64,000 bases of DNA, from contig LODT01000031.1 of NCBI GenBank assembly GCA_001606155.1, positions 496,001-560,000 of the forward strand, given 5' to 3'. This document shows positions 44,651 to 56,392 of the stretch, one piece after another. Under the pieces are notes generated by a model, which saw only the letters and a program-made list of their open reading frames with translations, ran no database searches and was not told the origin of the DNA. The position numbers and the translations under genes are program-made. This stretch comes from Tieghemostelium lacteum. Lineage: Eukaryota; Evosea; Eumycetozoa; Dictyosteliales; Raperosteliaceae. How positions within the stretch are numbered: position 1 is the stretch's first letter; every line of letters begins with the position of its first letter.

Positions 44651-45811
44651 ATGGAAGATAAAATGACCGGAACAAAACAACAACAACAAAATATATCAAA
44701 AGAAAATAATTATCAAGAGCCAAATCTAACAAAAAGTATTGGAATTGATATTAGTATGAATGGATTAAATACACAAAATAATAGTAATTGTAGTAGTAGT
44801 AGTAGTAATAGTAGTAATAGTAAGGATAGTGAAATATATATCGAATCAAAAGTTCAATCTGAAAATAGTAATAATAGTAAAGGATTTAGTATTAATATAA
44901 ACCCAGAATCGGCAAGTAATAGTGGAATAAGTAGTAGTAATAGTAATATTAGTAATAATGCACATCGTAAATACGATCATATGATTATAAGTCACAAGAG
45001 AATACCATTCATAGGGAATCTATCTAGAAAAGAGAATAGAGCCCTATTTTATATATTAGATTGGGTATTTTGTATAGTTTTGGGTTTCATTGGAGCACTC
45101 ATATTTTATTATGTACCTGTAAGAGGAAGATTATTTACATTGGATGACAAAGATATTAGTTATCCATTTTTAGAAGAAATTGTACCATTCCCACATTTAA
45201 TAGTATACGCAGCAATCATACCTGTAATTATCGTTTCTGGTGTAAATTTACTATTTACCAGAAATCTAACAGATTTTCACCACGGTCTAATGGGTCTTCT
45301 ACAAAGTATTGCAGTTACACTGCTTTTAGTAGCCTCTTTTAAATCCTTTATTGGAGGTTTAAGACCTAACTTTTTATCAGTTTGCAACCCTTCTCAAGAA
45401 CTAATTGAAAAAGCACAACCACAAGGTTTTGGTGGTATCTACTATAACAGTGACATTTGTACAGCCTCTAAATGGGAAATCAATGATGCACTCTCAGCAT
45501 ATCCAAGTGGACATGCAGCCATAGCCGCTGCAGGTCTTTTCTATTTGGCATTATATTTATATGCAAAATTAAAAGTATTTTACAATCGTGGACATTTAAT
45601 TGTCTACGCTATTGTATTAATGTGCGTCATTGGTTTCCTTCTGATTGGTATTACACGTATAGCTGACTATCGTCACACTTTTGGAAATGTAGTTTGTGGC
45701 TGGATCATTGGTATTTTCATCTCCATCTCAATGTATAAATTAAATTATATGTCATTAATTGGAAATGATAATCATATACCAATTGCATTCTCCTATGAAC
45801 ACGATGACTAA
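44651..45811 (+). CDS. PAP2-family lipid phosphate phosphatase
   Basis: Single exon, 386 residues. An N-terminal ~110-residue Asn/Ser-rich cytoplasmic region is followed by six predicted membrane segments (first: ALFYILDWVFCIVLGFIGALIFYYV). The active-site motifs are present: C1 KSFIGGLRP, C2 PSGH (285-288) and C3 TRIADYRHTFGN (335-346). Catalytic His288 and His342 and Arg336 are in place. The C3 acidic residue of the usual SRx5Hx3D pattern is Asn346 instead of Asp. The family dephosphorylates phosphatidic acid, lysophosphatidate or related lipids at membranes. The N-terminal extension is longer than in most family members. Confidence 0.9.
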   Translation: MEDKMTGTKQQQQNISKENNYQEPNLTKSIGIDISMNGLNTQNNSNCSSSSSNSSNSKDSEIYIESKVQSENSNNSKGFSININPESASNSGISSSNSNISNNAHRKYDHMIISHKRIPFIGNLSRKENRALFYILDWVFCIVLGFIGALIFYYVPVRGRLFTLDDKDISYPFLEEIVPFPHLIVYAAIIPVIIVSGVNLLFTRNLTDFHHGLMGLLQSIAVTLLLVASFKSFIGGLRPNFLSVCNPSQELIEKAQPQGFGGIYYNSDICTASKWEINDALSAYPSGHAAIAAAGLFYLALYLYAKLKVFYNRGHLIVYAIVLMCVIGFLLIGITRIADYRHTFGNVVCGWIIGIFISISMYKLNYMSLIGNDNHIPIAFSYEHDD

Positions 45812-45976
45812 ATAGAAATAATAGTAATATAAATAATAATAATAAATGTAAAGTAAAGAAACAATATGTATATATAGAATAAAGAAAAGAAAATCAATTA
45901 TTTATTTCATATAAAAAGTATACAAAATAGTGTTTAACACTATATATTCTAAGAAATTCTAAAACTAAGATGGAAA

Positions 45977-46640
45977 TTATTTTAAATTAAATATTCTTCT
46001 AAAACATTCAGAAACTACTGGAGCCATGTTTGCTGATTTGGTAATTAAAAATACTCTAGCCATATCAGGTATATTCTCTTGAGATCTAATCCAACTATAT
46101 TCAGGATTTAGAGCCATATGGTCAAAAGATTCAATCATTTTTACCCAAGAAGGATATGTGAATAAAAACAATTGATTATGAGAATCATTCCCAGAGTATT
46201 TACTCAAGAATGCAGTAATTGTCTTTTTCATTGAAGTTATGTTATCACAACTCTTGTGAAATCTAGATTCCATACCATCAACCTTCCAGTCAATAAGAAT
46301 TACAGGTTCTTGACTATTATAACTACCACCTAAAATAAAATTGGTAATATGAGCCAACTCATCATCTTTTAAATATTGTATACCATGTTCTGAAAGAATT
46401 TCTTTTAAATTCTTATAAAATGCTTCTATATTTTCTAATATTAATATATTTATATCTTTAATATATAAATAACTATTATAATAACATACTTTTATTATTT
46501 GAAAAGAAGAATACCATTATCACAAAAATTAATTAATTTTGAAAGATTGTTAATAGTTAATATAAATAAAAAGTTTTTTTCTATTTACACCTACCACCAA
46601 TTTTTAGTTTCTTTAAGACTAATTCATTGGATCCAACCAT
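45977..46640 (-). CDS. Unrecognised 167-residue protein
   Basis: Two exons, complement(45977..46434, 46595..46640), with a 160-bp intron (GTAGGT...TATTAG), phase 1, joining KKLKIG to ENIEAFYKNLKEILSEHG; 167 residues. The protein has mixed helix and strand with no repeats: ILIDWKVDGMES, MKKTITAFLSKY, LFLFTYPSWVKMIESF and ARVFLITKS. I cannot place it in a family. An alternative first exon inside the intron (ATG at 46517, MVFFFSNNK) would join at the same acceptor in the same phase, but reads less like protein. The gene is divergent from the Mediator 22 gene, only 108 bp apart. Confidence 0.6.
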
Positions 46641-46748
46641 GGTAATTTCATATTTATATACACTAGATTAGAATTCAAATAAATTAAATTTATTAAATTG
46701 GAGTAGAAACCCTATTTTTTTTTTAATTTTTTAAATTTCATTTTTGAT

Positions 46749-47234
46749 ATGAACTCCAACACATCAACACAAATTCAATCAAATAACAGAGGAGAGGTGT
46801 TGTACAGAGATCAACAATATTTTCAAAAACAAATTGATTCCAAAATCAATCAGTTGGTTGAAAACTATCACAGTATAGTAAAGATTTCAAAAATCAATGA
46901 ATCTATACAAAATGCATCAGAGATCTATGAGATGGAGACTAGAACTATGAATATATTGAACTCTGGTGAAGGTCTTTTAAAGATTATTGAAGAACTAAAA
47001 CAAAACCTCATTCTAAATGATTTCTCTGCAATGATGGAGGAGGTTAGACTTCAAAATATTGTCTATCATCGTGAAAATGATAGAGCTAATAGATCTATAA
47101 AATCTATATTTGAAGAGGTTTCAAAGTCACTAGAAGAGTTAGAATATGAATACTATAATTCAAATTATAAATTACCACCAACTACTTCAATTTCAACAAT
47201 CAGTTCTTCATCTTCTACACCACAATCAAAATAA
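46749..47234 (+). CDS. med22: Mediator complex subunit 22
   Basis: Single exon, 161 residues. The Med22 (Surf5) core is clear: QKQIDSKINQLVENYHSIVKISKI, YEMETRTMNILNSGEGLLKIIEELKQNLILNDF, the helix pair that packs in the Mediator head module against Med11 and Med17. A Ser/Thr-rich tail follows residue ~140. Its role is in RNA polymerase II transcription as part of the Mediator head. Complete gene, TAA stop. Confidence 0.92.
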   Translation: MNSNTSTQIQSNNRGEVLYRDQQYFQKQIDSKINQLVENYHSIVKISKINESIQNASEIYEMETRTMNILNSGEGLLKIIEELKQNLILNDFSAMMEEVRLQNIVYHRENDRANRSIKSIFEEVSKSLEELEYEYYNSNYKLPPTTSISTISSSSSTPQSK

Positions 47235-47680
47235 TACCATCTCTCTTTATGTTCCAGTATACTAAACTTTTAAAAGTTGTATTAAACTTACTTATTCCTT
47301 AGCATAGGTCTAATTAGTCTTTGTCTGAAGATAAGGTAATTGCAATACTTTTAAATTAATTGTAAAATTTCAAAGATATTACTAATTTGTATCTTCTCTT
47401 CACAAATCTAGTGATCAGAAGAAATAAATAAAAATAATCACAACAACCTATTTATTGAATTATATATATAATTTAAATCACGATATTACACAATTAAATT
47501 CCCAATAAATATCTTCTGAAAATCTTAAATAAGATTTGAAATTTTTCTAGAGTTGAGTTTTCCGTAATATGTAAGAGGGGGGGTTTTAGCGAATTTGTTA
47601 ATTGAAAAAAATAATGAATTTGAATTAAGGGACAAAGATATTTTTTTTTCTTTTTCATTTGGTACCCTATTGAAAAGAAA
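47235..47680. other. Spacer before the secreted hydrolase gene
   Basis: AT-rich, with a run of nine G around 47577-47585 that is exceptional for this genome, and T runs at 47641-47651. No RNA gene or ORF is seen. Confidence 0.4.
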
Positions 47681-49412
47681 ATGAATAACTCAATACTATT
47701 GATATTTTTAGTATCTATAGTGGTTATTGTAAATGGTCAATCACAATGTAGATTTGCACCAACTTACAAAGCCTCTGACTTATACACTAATGAATATGTT
47801 GCACAGGCTTTTGTAAATGATGTATTATACTGGGAAGGTTTCTTTGGTGGAACTAATGCATCTGGTATCAACATTGCAACTGGTTATACCTACGATGGTC
47901 ATGGCATTGATTATACCACTGGTCGTATGTATTCTTGTAAAAATACACCACACACACACTTTTTAAACCCTGTCATTTGAATTCAGATAAAATCGATTTC
48001 TAACCAAACTCTTGTAATATGAAGAATTGGCAAATCCTTTACATGACTTTAGTGCACCTTCTAAAGAATCAATTCATTTGGGTGTCATTGCTAGAGCACT
48101 TGATGGATATTCACCAAATGGTAATTTTGATATCTTACAATTCTTTCATGTCAATGTAAGTCAGACTGAAGAAGAAAAGAGTTATATCAGACAAACTGAT
48201 GATCCAAGATGGGATAACATGATTACTATATTGTATAGAAAAATTCAAACTTATGAGAACTGGAATAGAACATTCCCAGGTTACGGTGGATTCATGCCAT
48301 GGGTTAATGTCAATGATAGCGGTATCTACCCTATTGCAGGTTACTGGAGTAGTAATGTACCAGGCTTAGATAACGGTGAGATGATATGGGGAATCTACGC
48401 AGTCTATAATAAACTTTATGAACTGGGTTTCTACGATGATTTGGCTGAAAGATACGAAAACTATTTCAAATATCTAATTAGTACTGCTAAATTGGTCTTC
48501 TATCAAACACCTGGTTATATAACTTCTGTCACTACTATTAAGGATATCTTCGCCCAACCTTCTCCAGGAAATTACCAAAATACTGGAGGTTACTTAGATG
48601 ACCCTTATGAAGGTGAGTTATTAACTGTTTTTATGGACTTGTTTTGCGAGTGGAATTCCACAGCTGAGCGTGACCAACTCTGGATAAACAAGAGGGCAAT
48701 GTTACAAAATGTTCAGTTTGAGACTCCCCTAGGTAACCTTACAGTTCAAAAAGGTTGGTGGTTCTCATCCCATGAACAGTGGAAGTATTTCATGTTACCT
48801 TATATGGACATTCCAGTCAACTATAAGGTATTTATGAATGGAGAAGCTGCAAGAACTTGGTTTTCACATATTAAAGAGTTCCCAGGACTCTTTGCTTCCG
48901 TTACAAACGTTTCAGAACCCAATGCCAATCCAAATTATGTAAGCGCAGCTGGTATTCAAGAAATTGCATTTGAACTGATTTTGACTAATGATGTAATTAC
49001 ACCCTATGCTGCTTTCCCAACTATGCTCGCAAACTTTTCTGTTGGGCTGCAATGGTACTATAATACATTGATTGGACCTGCCATGCAAGGACCTTATGGA
49101 AGTACTGAATCAGTGTCTATTCAAGGTGAGCTTATAAGCCCAGTTTTGACATGGGATTCAAAGATAACTGGTGTCCTTGGGATTCTTGGAGGTATTAGTG
49201 ATATGAACTCCAGATATCTTGAGAAACATGATCTCTATGACAGATTCTATGATGTAATTGACAGAGAGTGGTCTCTTAAGTTCCCTGATATTATAGGTGA
49301 AAATATTCCACTAATGACTCCAAATGTGCAAGTACCTCTAGTATTGCATGATTTCACAGATTGTGCATATGAGTCATTGAGTTCTGATCAATCCAATTCA
49401 TCTTCAAATTAA
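47681..49412 (+). CDS. Secreted putative glycoside hydrolase, (alpha/alpha)-barrel type
   Basis: Two exons, 47681..47924 and 48025..49412, with a 100-bp intron (GTATGT...TGAAG), phase 1; 543 residues. It begins with a signal peptide (MNNSILLIFLVSIVVIVNGQ). The body is rich in Trp/Tyr/Gly: MPWVNVNDSG, GYWSSNVPGLDNGEMIWGIYAVYNKL, NTGGYLDDPYEGELLTVFMD, WWFSSHEQWKYFMLPYMD. Acidic residues near Gly/Trp motifs resemble helical-barrel glycosidases, especially the endo-beta-1,2-glucanase type (GH144/GH162-like). This is my impression, not a firm match. N-glycosylation sequons are frequent (NAS, NVS, NRT, NDS). A Ser/Asn tail ends the protein. Possible role: digesting bacterial or own extracellular glucans. 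Confidence 0.6.
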
Positions 49413-49586
49413 ATAAAATTAGAAAATGCTAAATTTAAATGTAAATTAAGTTTTACAAAATGAGGTGTGGGGGTTGAAGTCCACCTAAAACATGTATCTA
49501 ACCGCCATTAATTTTTTTTAATTTTTTTTTTGAATTCAGTTGTTTCAAATTGAAGTGTCACCTACACAAATAATCTGCATTGTTGA

Positions 49587-51851
49587 ATGACCTCAAATGA
49601 AATGAACAAAAAGTTTACCTATAATAACAACGACAATGCAAATATAAAGAAACAGAATGGTCATGGTACACAAAGGCTCCAACAACAAGACAGCAAAAAA
49701 AGAAATCTTGAAAATGTCTACCCAAAATCTGAAGGTGAAATTATAACTAAAGAGTCAATTGAAAATAGAAAAAAGAAATTTAAAGTAAATCCACCTCCCT
49801 CCACTCCTATCCGAAACAATAGCAGTAACATTACAATACCTAGTAGTATAGTTTCCACACCTACAACTACCAACACTAATAGTAGTTCTAGTAATGGTAA
49901 TAGTCAAATTACAGTGAACGATAAACCTAAACAACAAGAAAACAACATTAAAGTAGATAACATTGAGCGATTGGGTGAGAAACATCAATCACCACTATTA
50001 GATAAAAGGTCAAAAGAAAAGGAAAAGGAAAAGAAAAAGGACAAGAAGAACAACAAAAGTAAAAAAGATGATAAATATGTATATATGTATGAATGCGATT
50101 GTTCTGAATGCAGTGGACCTGATTCAAATAGTGTTAGTAGCTGTTCGACGTACAGTGACTTTACCTCCAGCGATGATAATTACTCGGATAGTGATGACAC
50201 GGATTCACTTGAAAGATCGGTATTTGGTAACCGTAAAGATGGTAAATTCGAAGACAAGGGTAAAAGTAAAGGTAAAAATAAAGATAAAGATAAAGATAAG
50301 TCTAAAAAGGAAAAGAAAAGCAGTAAAAACAATACAAAGAACAAGAAAACCAATAGTAATAGTACAACTAGAAAATCAACCACTACAATAGAGAGAGAAA
50401 CTAATTTTAACGACGAATCAGATAGTGACTATGAAAGTGATCAAGATTCAAAAGTACCAATTAAATCAAATATAAAAATAAGAAAGCGTTTGAGTAGAAC
50501 TACTGCTAAGCAGAATGTGGAGAAATCTGCTAATAGTAGCGCCATTTCATCACCAATTTCAACTAGTAACAATAACAGTGATTCAGATATAAATATTGAA
50601 TCGGATAGTGGAAATTCAAATACATCATCACTGGTTAAAGGGGGTACTGGTAAGAATGGTCTTCTCTATCATGGTAAACCTTTAACTATTGAACTTGTAG
50701 AACAGTTGATTAAAGAATCTAGAGTTTCAATGGCAAAGATTGTAGAGCTCATTCAGAAACTTCGTGACAAGTCATTTAAATATATCACCAAAAACCTATA
50801 TGTTGAAAGACGTGAAAAAGTTGAATTTGAAATCTACCCGTGCAACTGTTTTGAGCAGGGTGATGACGGAGACAATTGCGGAGAGGAATGTTTGAATAGA
50901 AAATCATTCTATGAATGTATAGATGGCCACTGTGATCTCAATGAACAGTGTCAAAACCAGAGGTTTCAGAGAAAACAATATGCAGATTTGCACCCATTTT
51001 CAGCAGGTCCTAAAGGGTGGGGTCTGAAAACCAAACAACCCATCAAAAAGGATCAGTTTGTGGTAGAATACTGTGGAGAAGTTATAAGCAAGAACACATG
51101 TATGGACAGAATGACTGCCGCTGAAAATGAAAAATTCTTTTATTTTCTAACCCTAGATTCTAAGGAGTGCATCGATGCAACCAATAAAGGAAATATATCG
51201 AGATTTATAAACCACAGTTGTGATCCAAATTGCCGAACTCAGAAATGGACTGTAAAGGGTGAAATGAAGATTGGAATCTTTGCCATAAAGGATATAGCCC
51301 CAGGTACTGAAATCACATTCGACTATAACTTTGAAAGATTTGGTGCTGCTAAGCAACCTTGTTATTGTGAATCTTACAATTGCAGAGGTTTCCTAGGCGA
51401 GAAGTCTTCAAATAGCAGCACTCAATATCACAGTGATGACAATATGAGTTTAGATGGCGACATTAACTATACAGAAGAAAATAACGTGACCTCAGATAGT
51501 GAGATATATTTACATAGTCATATGGAAGTTATGGATCACAAAAATCACGTTAGATTTTTATTAAATGAAGCTATAGATTCGTCCAACTTCACCTACCAAT
51601 CGGATCTCTCTTTAGAGAACCTCAATGTCATTGTACGAAACAAAAAAGTATTTTTACAGAGAAATCTAAATCTACTAAAACAATATTATCTGAATCTGTA
51701 TCAGTCTTTGGTGAAACCCCAATCCCACACTTCTACACCCAAAATATCCGATAATGTAGAGAAAAACAATGGAAATGGCATTTCTTTGAAAGGAAAGAAA
51801 AGAGAAAAATCAATTTTAAAAATTATAGATAAACTTTCTCCAAATAAATAA
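49587..51851 (+). CDS. set2: SET2-type histone H3 lysine-36 methyltransferase
   Basis: Single exon, 754 residues. The first ~400 residues are basic and acidic low complexity (Lys/Asp/Ser). The AWS zinc domain starts at Cys419 (CNC, then CGEEC, ECIDGHC, CQNQRF). The SET domain runs from ~470 (GPKGWGLKTK, FVVEYCGEVI) through RFINHSCDPN (N542-H543-S544-C545) and ITFDYNFERFG. Post-SET CYCESYNCRGFLG closes the zinc cluster. The order AWS-SET-PostSET defines the SET2/NSD/ASH1 group, which methylates H3K36 during elongation. A C-terminal helical segment (NKKVFLQRNLNLLKQYYLNLY) may serve as a polymerase-binding region. No WW motif is seen. A histone H3 gene follows 311 bp downstream on the same strand. 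Confidence 0.9.
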   Translation: MTSNEMNKKFTYNNNDNANIKKQNGHGTQRLQQQDSKKRNLENVYPKSEGEIITKESIENRKKKFKVNPPPSTPIRNNSSNITIPSSIVSTPTTTNTNSSSSNGNSQITVNDKPKQQENNIKVDNIERLGEKHQSPLLDKRSKEKEKEKKKDKKNNKSKKDDKYVYMYECDCSECSGPDSNSVSSCSTYSDFTSSDDNYSDSDDTDSLERSVFGNRKDGKFEDKGKSKGKNKDKDKDKSKKEKKSSKNNTKNKKTNSNSTTRKSTTTIERETNFNDESDSDYESDQDSKVPIKSNIKIRKRLSRTTAKQNVEKSANSSAISSPISTSNNNSDSDINIESDSGNSNTSSLVKGGTGKNGLLYHGKPLTIELVEQLIKESRVSMAKIVELIQKLRDKSFKYITKNLYVERREKVEFEIYPCNCFEQGDDGDNCGEECLNRKSFYECIDGHCDLNEQCQNQRFQRKQYADLHPFSAGPKGWGLKTKQPIKKDQFVVEYCGEVISKNTCMDRMTAAENEKFFYFLTLDSKECIDATNKGNISRFINHSCDPNCRTQKWTVKGEMKIGIFAIKDIAPGTEITFDYNFERFGAAKQPCYCESYNCRGFLGEKSSNSSTQYHSDDNMSLDGDINYTEENNVTSDSEIYLHSHMEVMDHKNHVRFLLNEAIDSSNFTYQSDLSLENLNVIVRNKKVFLQRNLNLLKQYYLNLYQSLVKPQSHTSTPKISDNVEKNNGNGISLKGKKREKSILKIIDKLSPNK

Positions 51852-52162
51852 TCATTATTTGCCGTTATATAAATTCCAATAATTTTGAATTATATCAAAC
51901 AAAAAATTTTTTTTTTTTCATTTTTATAAATATTCACAAAAGGTAACACACGATTTATATCATATTAAAATTTTTTTTTACAGTAAAAGATTATATATAA
52001 GTTTTTCTCTATTATTTCTCTGTTATTTTAAGCTAGACATTGCATTTCTTTTATAAATAGGGAAAATTTATATATTTTGATCATTTTTGTTTTTATCACC
52101 ACAACATCACAAACAAGATTAATTCTAACATTATTTATCTATATACAATTCAGTAATTTAAA
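51852..52162. other. Promoter spacer of histone H3
   Basis: AT-rich spacer with T runs near 51907-51918 and 51970-51978, and the TATA-like box listed separately. Nothing else is visible. Confidence 0.4.
52049..52060 (+). promoter_or_regulatory. TATA-like box of the histone H3 gene
   Basis: The sequence TTTTATAAATAG lies about 105 bases before the histone ATG. A TATA element followed by T-rich sequence is the usual dictyostelid core promoter layout. Confidence 0.35.
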
Positions 52163-52730
<568 letters not shown>

Positions 52731-53157
52731 ACATACACTATTACTCATTCTTAAAATTGTTTTATCAACATGTATATTTTTTAATTAATTCTCATGTTTT
52801 ATACATTAAAAAAAAACAACAAAAAAAAAACAAACAAAACAAAACTACTCACAAAAATAAAAACCAAAAAAAACAATTTCATTATATATAGATTTTTTCT
52901 ATATATAATGGCAAAAAAAAAAACAAATAATCTCTTTATTATATTTTTCCTTATTTGAACAGGTGTAAATTTCAATTTTAAATTTTATAAAATGAAATTT
53001 GGGTTTTTCTGGTGATCATAAAAAAATCTATTTTTTTTTTTTTTTTTTTCTACTGAAAAATAAAAGGTCATTTTAATAGTTTTTTATTTTTTCATTTGTA
53101 TTACTAACATTTCATTTTTCCTCTGTTAATTGACTTTATAATTAAATATTAAAGAAA
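52731..53157. other. Spacer with long homopolymers
   Basis: A-rich then T-rich; a T run of about 20 lies at 53031-53049, shortly before the next gene. The inverted pair TATATATAG/CTATATATA near 52883-52908 could form a small hairpin in the H3 3' region. No animal-type histone stem-loop is recognisable. Confidence 0.4.
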
Positions 53158-56100
53158 ATGGTTCACACAGATGGAGATGTTTCAGCAGTTCATGATATTG
53201 AAATCTTATCATTAAACCCAACTGTACATAAATTTGCCACATTTAAACCAACTGCAGTCTCAAAAAAAGATAAAGAGAACTGGGCAAGACTTGATCATTG
53301 TAAAAAAGTAAATTTATAATATATCAACCTATATACAGTACATGTAGATACAGTATCACTAACATCAAACCACCACACATCAAACTCAAATTGATATTCT
53401 AAATTTTTAGGGATGTGAATTAAAAAATGATTTTTCAGATGTTAAACCAACAACTTTAACTGAAAGAGCAGCATTATTTGAATCGGCTAGATGTCTAAAG
53501 TAAGTATATTACTATAGTATCCAGTGATATATAGTTTAAAAATCCCCAGGGTTTACTAATACACATTTTAACAGATGTGCAGATGCACCATGTCAAAAAG
53601 GATGTCCAACACAATTGGATATTAAATCATTTATATCATCAATTGCTACAAAAAACTATTATGGAGCAGCTAAAACTATTTTTTCAGATAATCCATTAGG
53701 TTTGACATGTGGTATGGTATGTCCAGTAAGTACACTATGTCAATACGGTTGTAATTTGGCAGCTGCTGAAGAAGGTCCAATTAATATTGGTGGTTTACAA
53801 CAATTTGCAACTGAAGTATTTAAAAAGATGAATATTCCACAGATTCGTGACCCATCATTGACACCATTAGACCAATTACCAGAATCCTACCATGCAAAGA
53901 TTGCAATGATTGGGTGTGGTCCAACCACTATAAGTTGTGCAACTTTTCTAGCTCGTTTAGGTTACCAAAATATTACAATCTTTGAGAAGGAAGAGTTCCT
54001 CGGTGGTCTATCATCAGCTGAGATTCCACAATATCGTTTGAATTATGATGTTGTTGAGTTTGAGATCAAATTAATGAAAGATCTCGGTGTTAAAATTGTA
54101 ACTGGAAAGAAATTGGGTGCTGATGGTTTCACTGTAGAGTCTCTAAAGAAAGATGGATACGAAGCCATCTATTTGGGTATTGGTATGCCAGATCCAAAAG
54201 TTGATAAAGTCTTTGAAGGTCTTACTTCTGCACAAGGTTTCTATACCAGTAAGGAGTATCTTCCACTCGTTAGCAAGGCTTCTAAAGCCGGTATGTGTGG
54301 TTGTAAATCTCAATTACCAGATTTACGTGGTCGTGTTATTGTATTGGGTGCTGGTGATACTGCATTTGATTGTGCAACATCTGCATTTAGATGTGGTGCC
54401 ACTCGTGTAACTGTATGCTTCCGTAGAGGTTTCTCAGATATGAGAGCAGTCCCAGAAGAAGTGGATATCGCTAAAGATGAACGTTGTGAATTCTTACCAT
54501 ATGTTTTACCAAAAGCCGTCATTCAACGTGATGGTAGAGTTGTTGCTATGGAATTCTACAAAACTGATAAAAACGAAGATGGTACCTATGGTGTCGATGA
54601 AGATCAATTCTTTAGAATCAAATGTGACTATATTATCTCTGCTTTCGGTTCACAAGTAATCTCACCAATTGCCGATGCATGCAAACCATTGCAATTCAAT
54701 AAATGGGGTACTGCTGATATCGATCCAATGACTATGCAATCACGTCACGATGAAATGTTATTCTGTGGTGGTGATTTGGTAGGTAACGGTACAACCGTTG
54801 AGGCTGTAAACGATGGTAAAACTGCAAGTTGGAATATCCACAAATACCTACAATCTCTACATGGTATCCCAGTTTTGAGTGATACTCCACAACTTCCAAA
54901 CTTCTTTACTCCAATTGATTTGGTTGATATTAGTATTGATTTTGCTGGTTTACATTTCCCAAATCCATTTGGTTTGGCATCTGCTACTCCATGTACAAGT
55001 GCTGCAATGATTAGACGTTCATTTGAACAAGGTTGGGGATTTGCAGTAACTAAAACCTTCTCTCTCGACAAGGATCTAATTACTAATGTCTCACCTAGAA
55101 TTGTTAGAGGTACTACAAGTGGTCACCATTTCGGTCCTGGTCAAGGTGCATTCCTTAACATTGAGTTAATCTCAGAGAAGACCTGTCACTACTGGTGTCA
55201 AGCCGTCAAAGAACTCAAGAGAGACTTCCCAGAAAAAATTGTTATTGCATCCATCATGTGTGGTTTCAATAAAGAAGATTGGACAGAACTCGCTAAAATG
55301 GCAGAGGCATCTGGTGCTGATGCTATTGAACTCAATTTATCATGTCCACATGGTATGTCAGAACAAAAACGTCCAATGGGTTTGGCCTGTGGTCAAGATA
55401 AGGAATTGGTATTCTACATTTGTCAATGGGTACGTGAAGCTGTAAAGATTCCATTCTTTGCCAAATTGACACCAAATGTCACTGAGGTTAAAGATATTGC
55501 CAAAGGTGCACATGATGGTGGTGCTACTGGTGTTACTGCAATCAATACAGTCTCTGGTTTAATGGGTCTCAAAGGTGACTCTAACGCATGGCCAAATATC
55601 GGTGATGACAAGAGAACTACCTATGGTGGTATCTCAGGTAACGCAACCAGACCAATGGCACTAAGAGCCGTTTCATCCATCCGTCGTTCTCTTCCAGATT
55701 TCCCAATTATGGCTACAGGTGGTGCTGATTCTGCAGATGCAGTTATTCAATTCCTTCACTGTGGTGCTGGTGTAGTTCAAATTTGTTCCTCTGTACAAAA
55801 CCAAGATTTCACAGTTGTTCAAGACTATATCACCGGTCTAAAAACTTACTTGTACATGCAATCCCGTGAAGATCTCCTACAATGGGATGGCCAATCACCA
55901 CCAAAAGAAGCCAAAGAGCACAACCCAAAACTCAAAGGTCTACCTAAATTTGGATACTTCCAATTGGAGCGTAACAAGATTGAAACTGAACTCAACCAAA
56001 GTAAAGATCTTCACTTTAGAGAAAACCCACCACCAAAAGAGACACCAAAACAAACTAGACCAGTCTCAACAGTTCAGGGTCAAGTTAACAGAGCTATTCC

Positions 56101-56392
56101 TAGAATTGGTGGTCATGCTCAATTGAATAGACAACAACAAGTTGTTGCAATCATTGATGAGGATCTTTGTATTAATTGCGGTAAATGTTATATGACTTGT
56201 AATGATTCTGGTTATCAAGCTATTACTTTTGATGCCAAGACTCACTTTGCAAATGTTACTGATAAATGTACTGGTTGTACTTTATGTCTTAGTGTTTGTC
56301 CAATTCCAGATTGTATTACCATGGTACCAAGACAAATTCCATACATTCCTGATAGAGGATTAGAACCACCAACTCAAACAACATCTCAATAA
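53158..56392 (+). CDS. pyd1: Dihydropyrimidine dehydrogenase (NADP+)
   Basis: Three exons, 53158..53307, 53411..53499 and 53575..56392. The introns are 103 and 75 bp, both ending in AG at conserved cysteine-rich sequence; 1018 residues (human DPYD 1025). It reduces uracil and thymine with NADPH, the first step of pyrimidine degradation, in the cytosol. Domain order is: N-terminal Fe-S region ([22 protein letters not shown]); FAD domain with [22 protein letters not shown] domain with [22 protein letters not shown] barrel with catalytic Cys670 in LNLSCPHGM; and a C-terminal two-cluster ferredoxin ([29 protein letters not shown]). All cofactor motifs appear intact. The second splice falls between CLK and CADAPC and restores the motif. 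Confidence 0.95.

Noticed and set aside
46500-46560. Frame reading NNLSKLINFCDNGILLFK in the intron of the 45977-46640 gene
   Set aside because: It has no upstream splice acceptor and ends at a stop; joining it would break the downstream frame.
53031-53049. Long T run as a terminator
   Set aside because: Oligo-T and oligo-A runs occur in nearly every spacer of this genome and do not mark RNA polymerase III termination by themselves.
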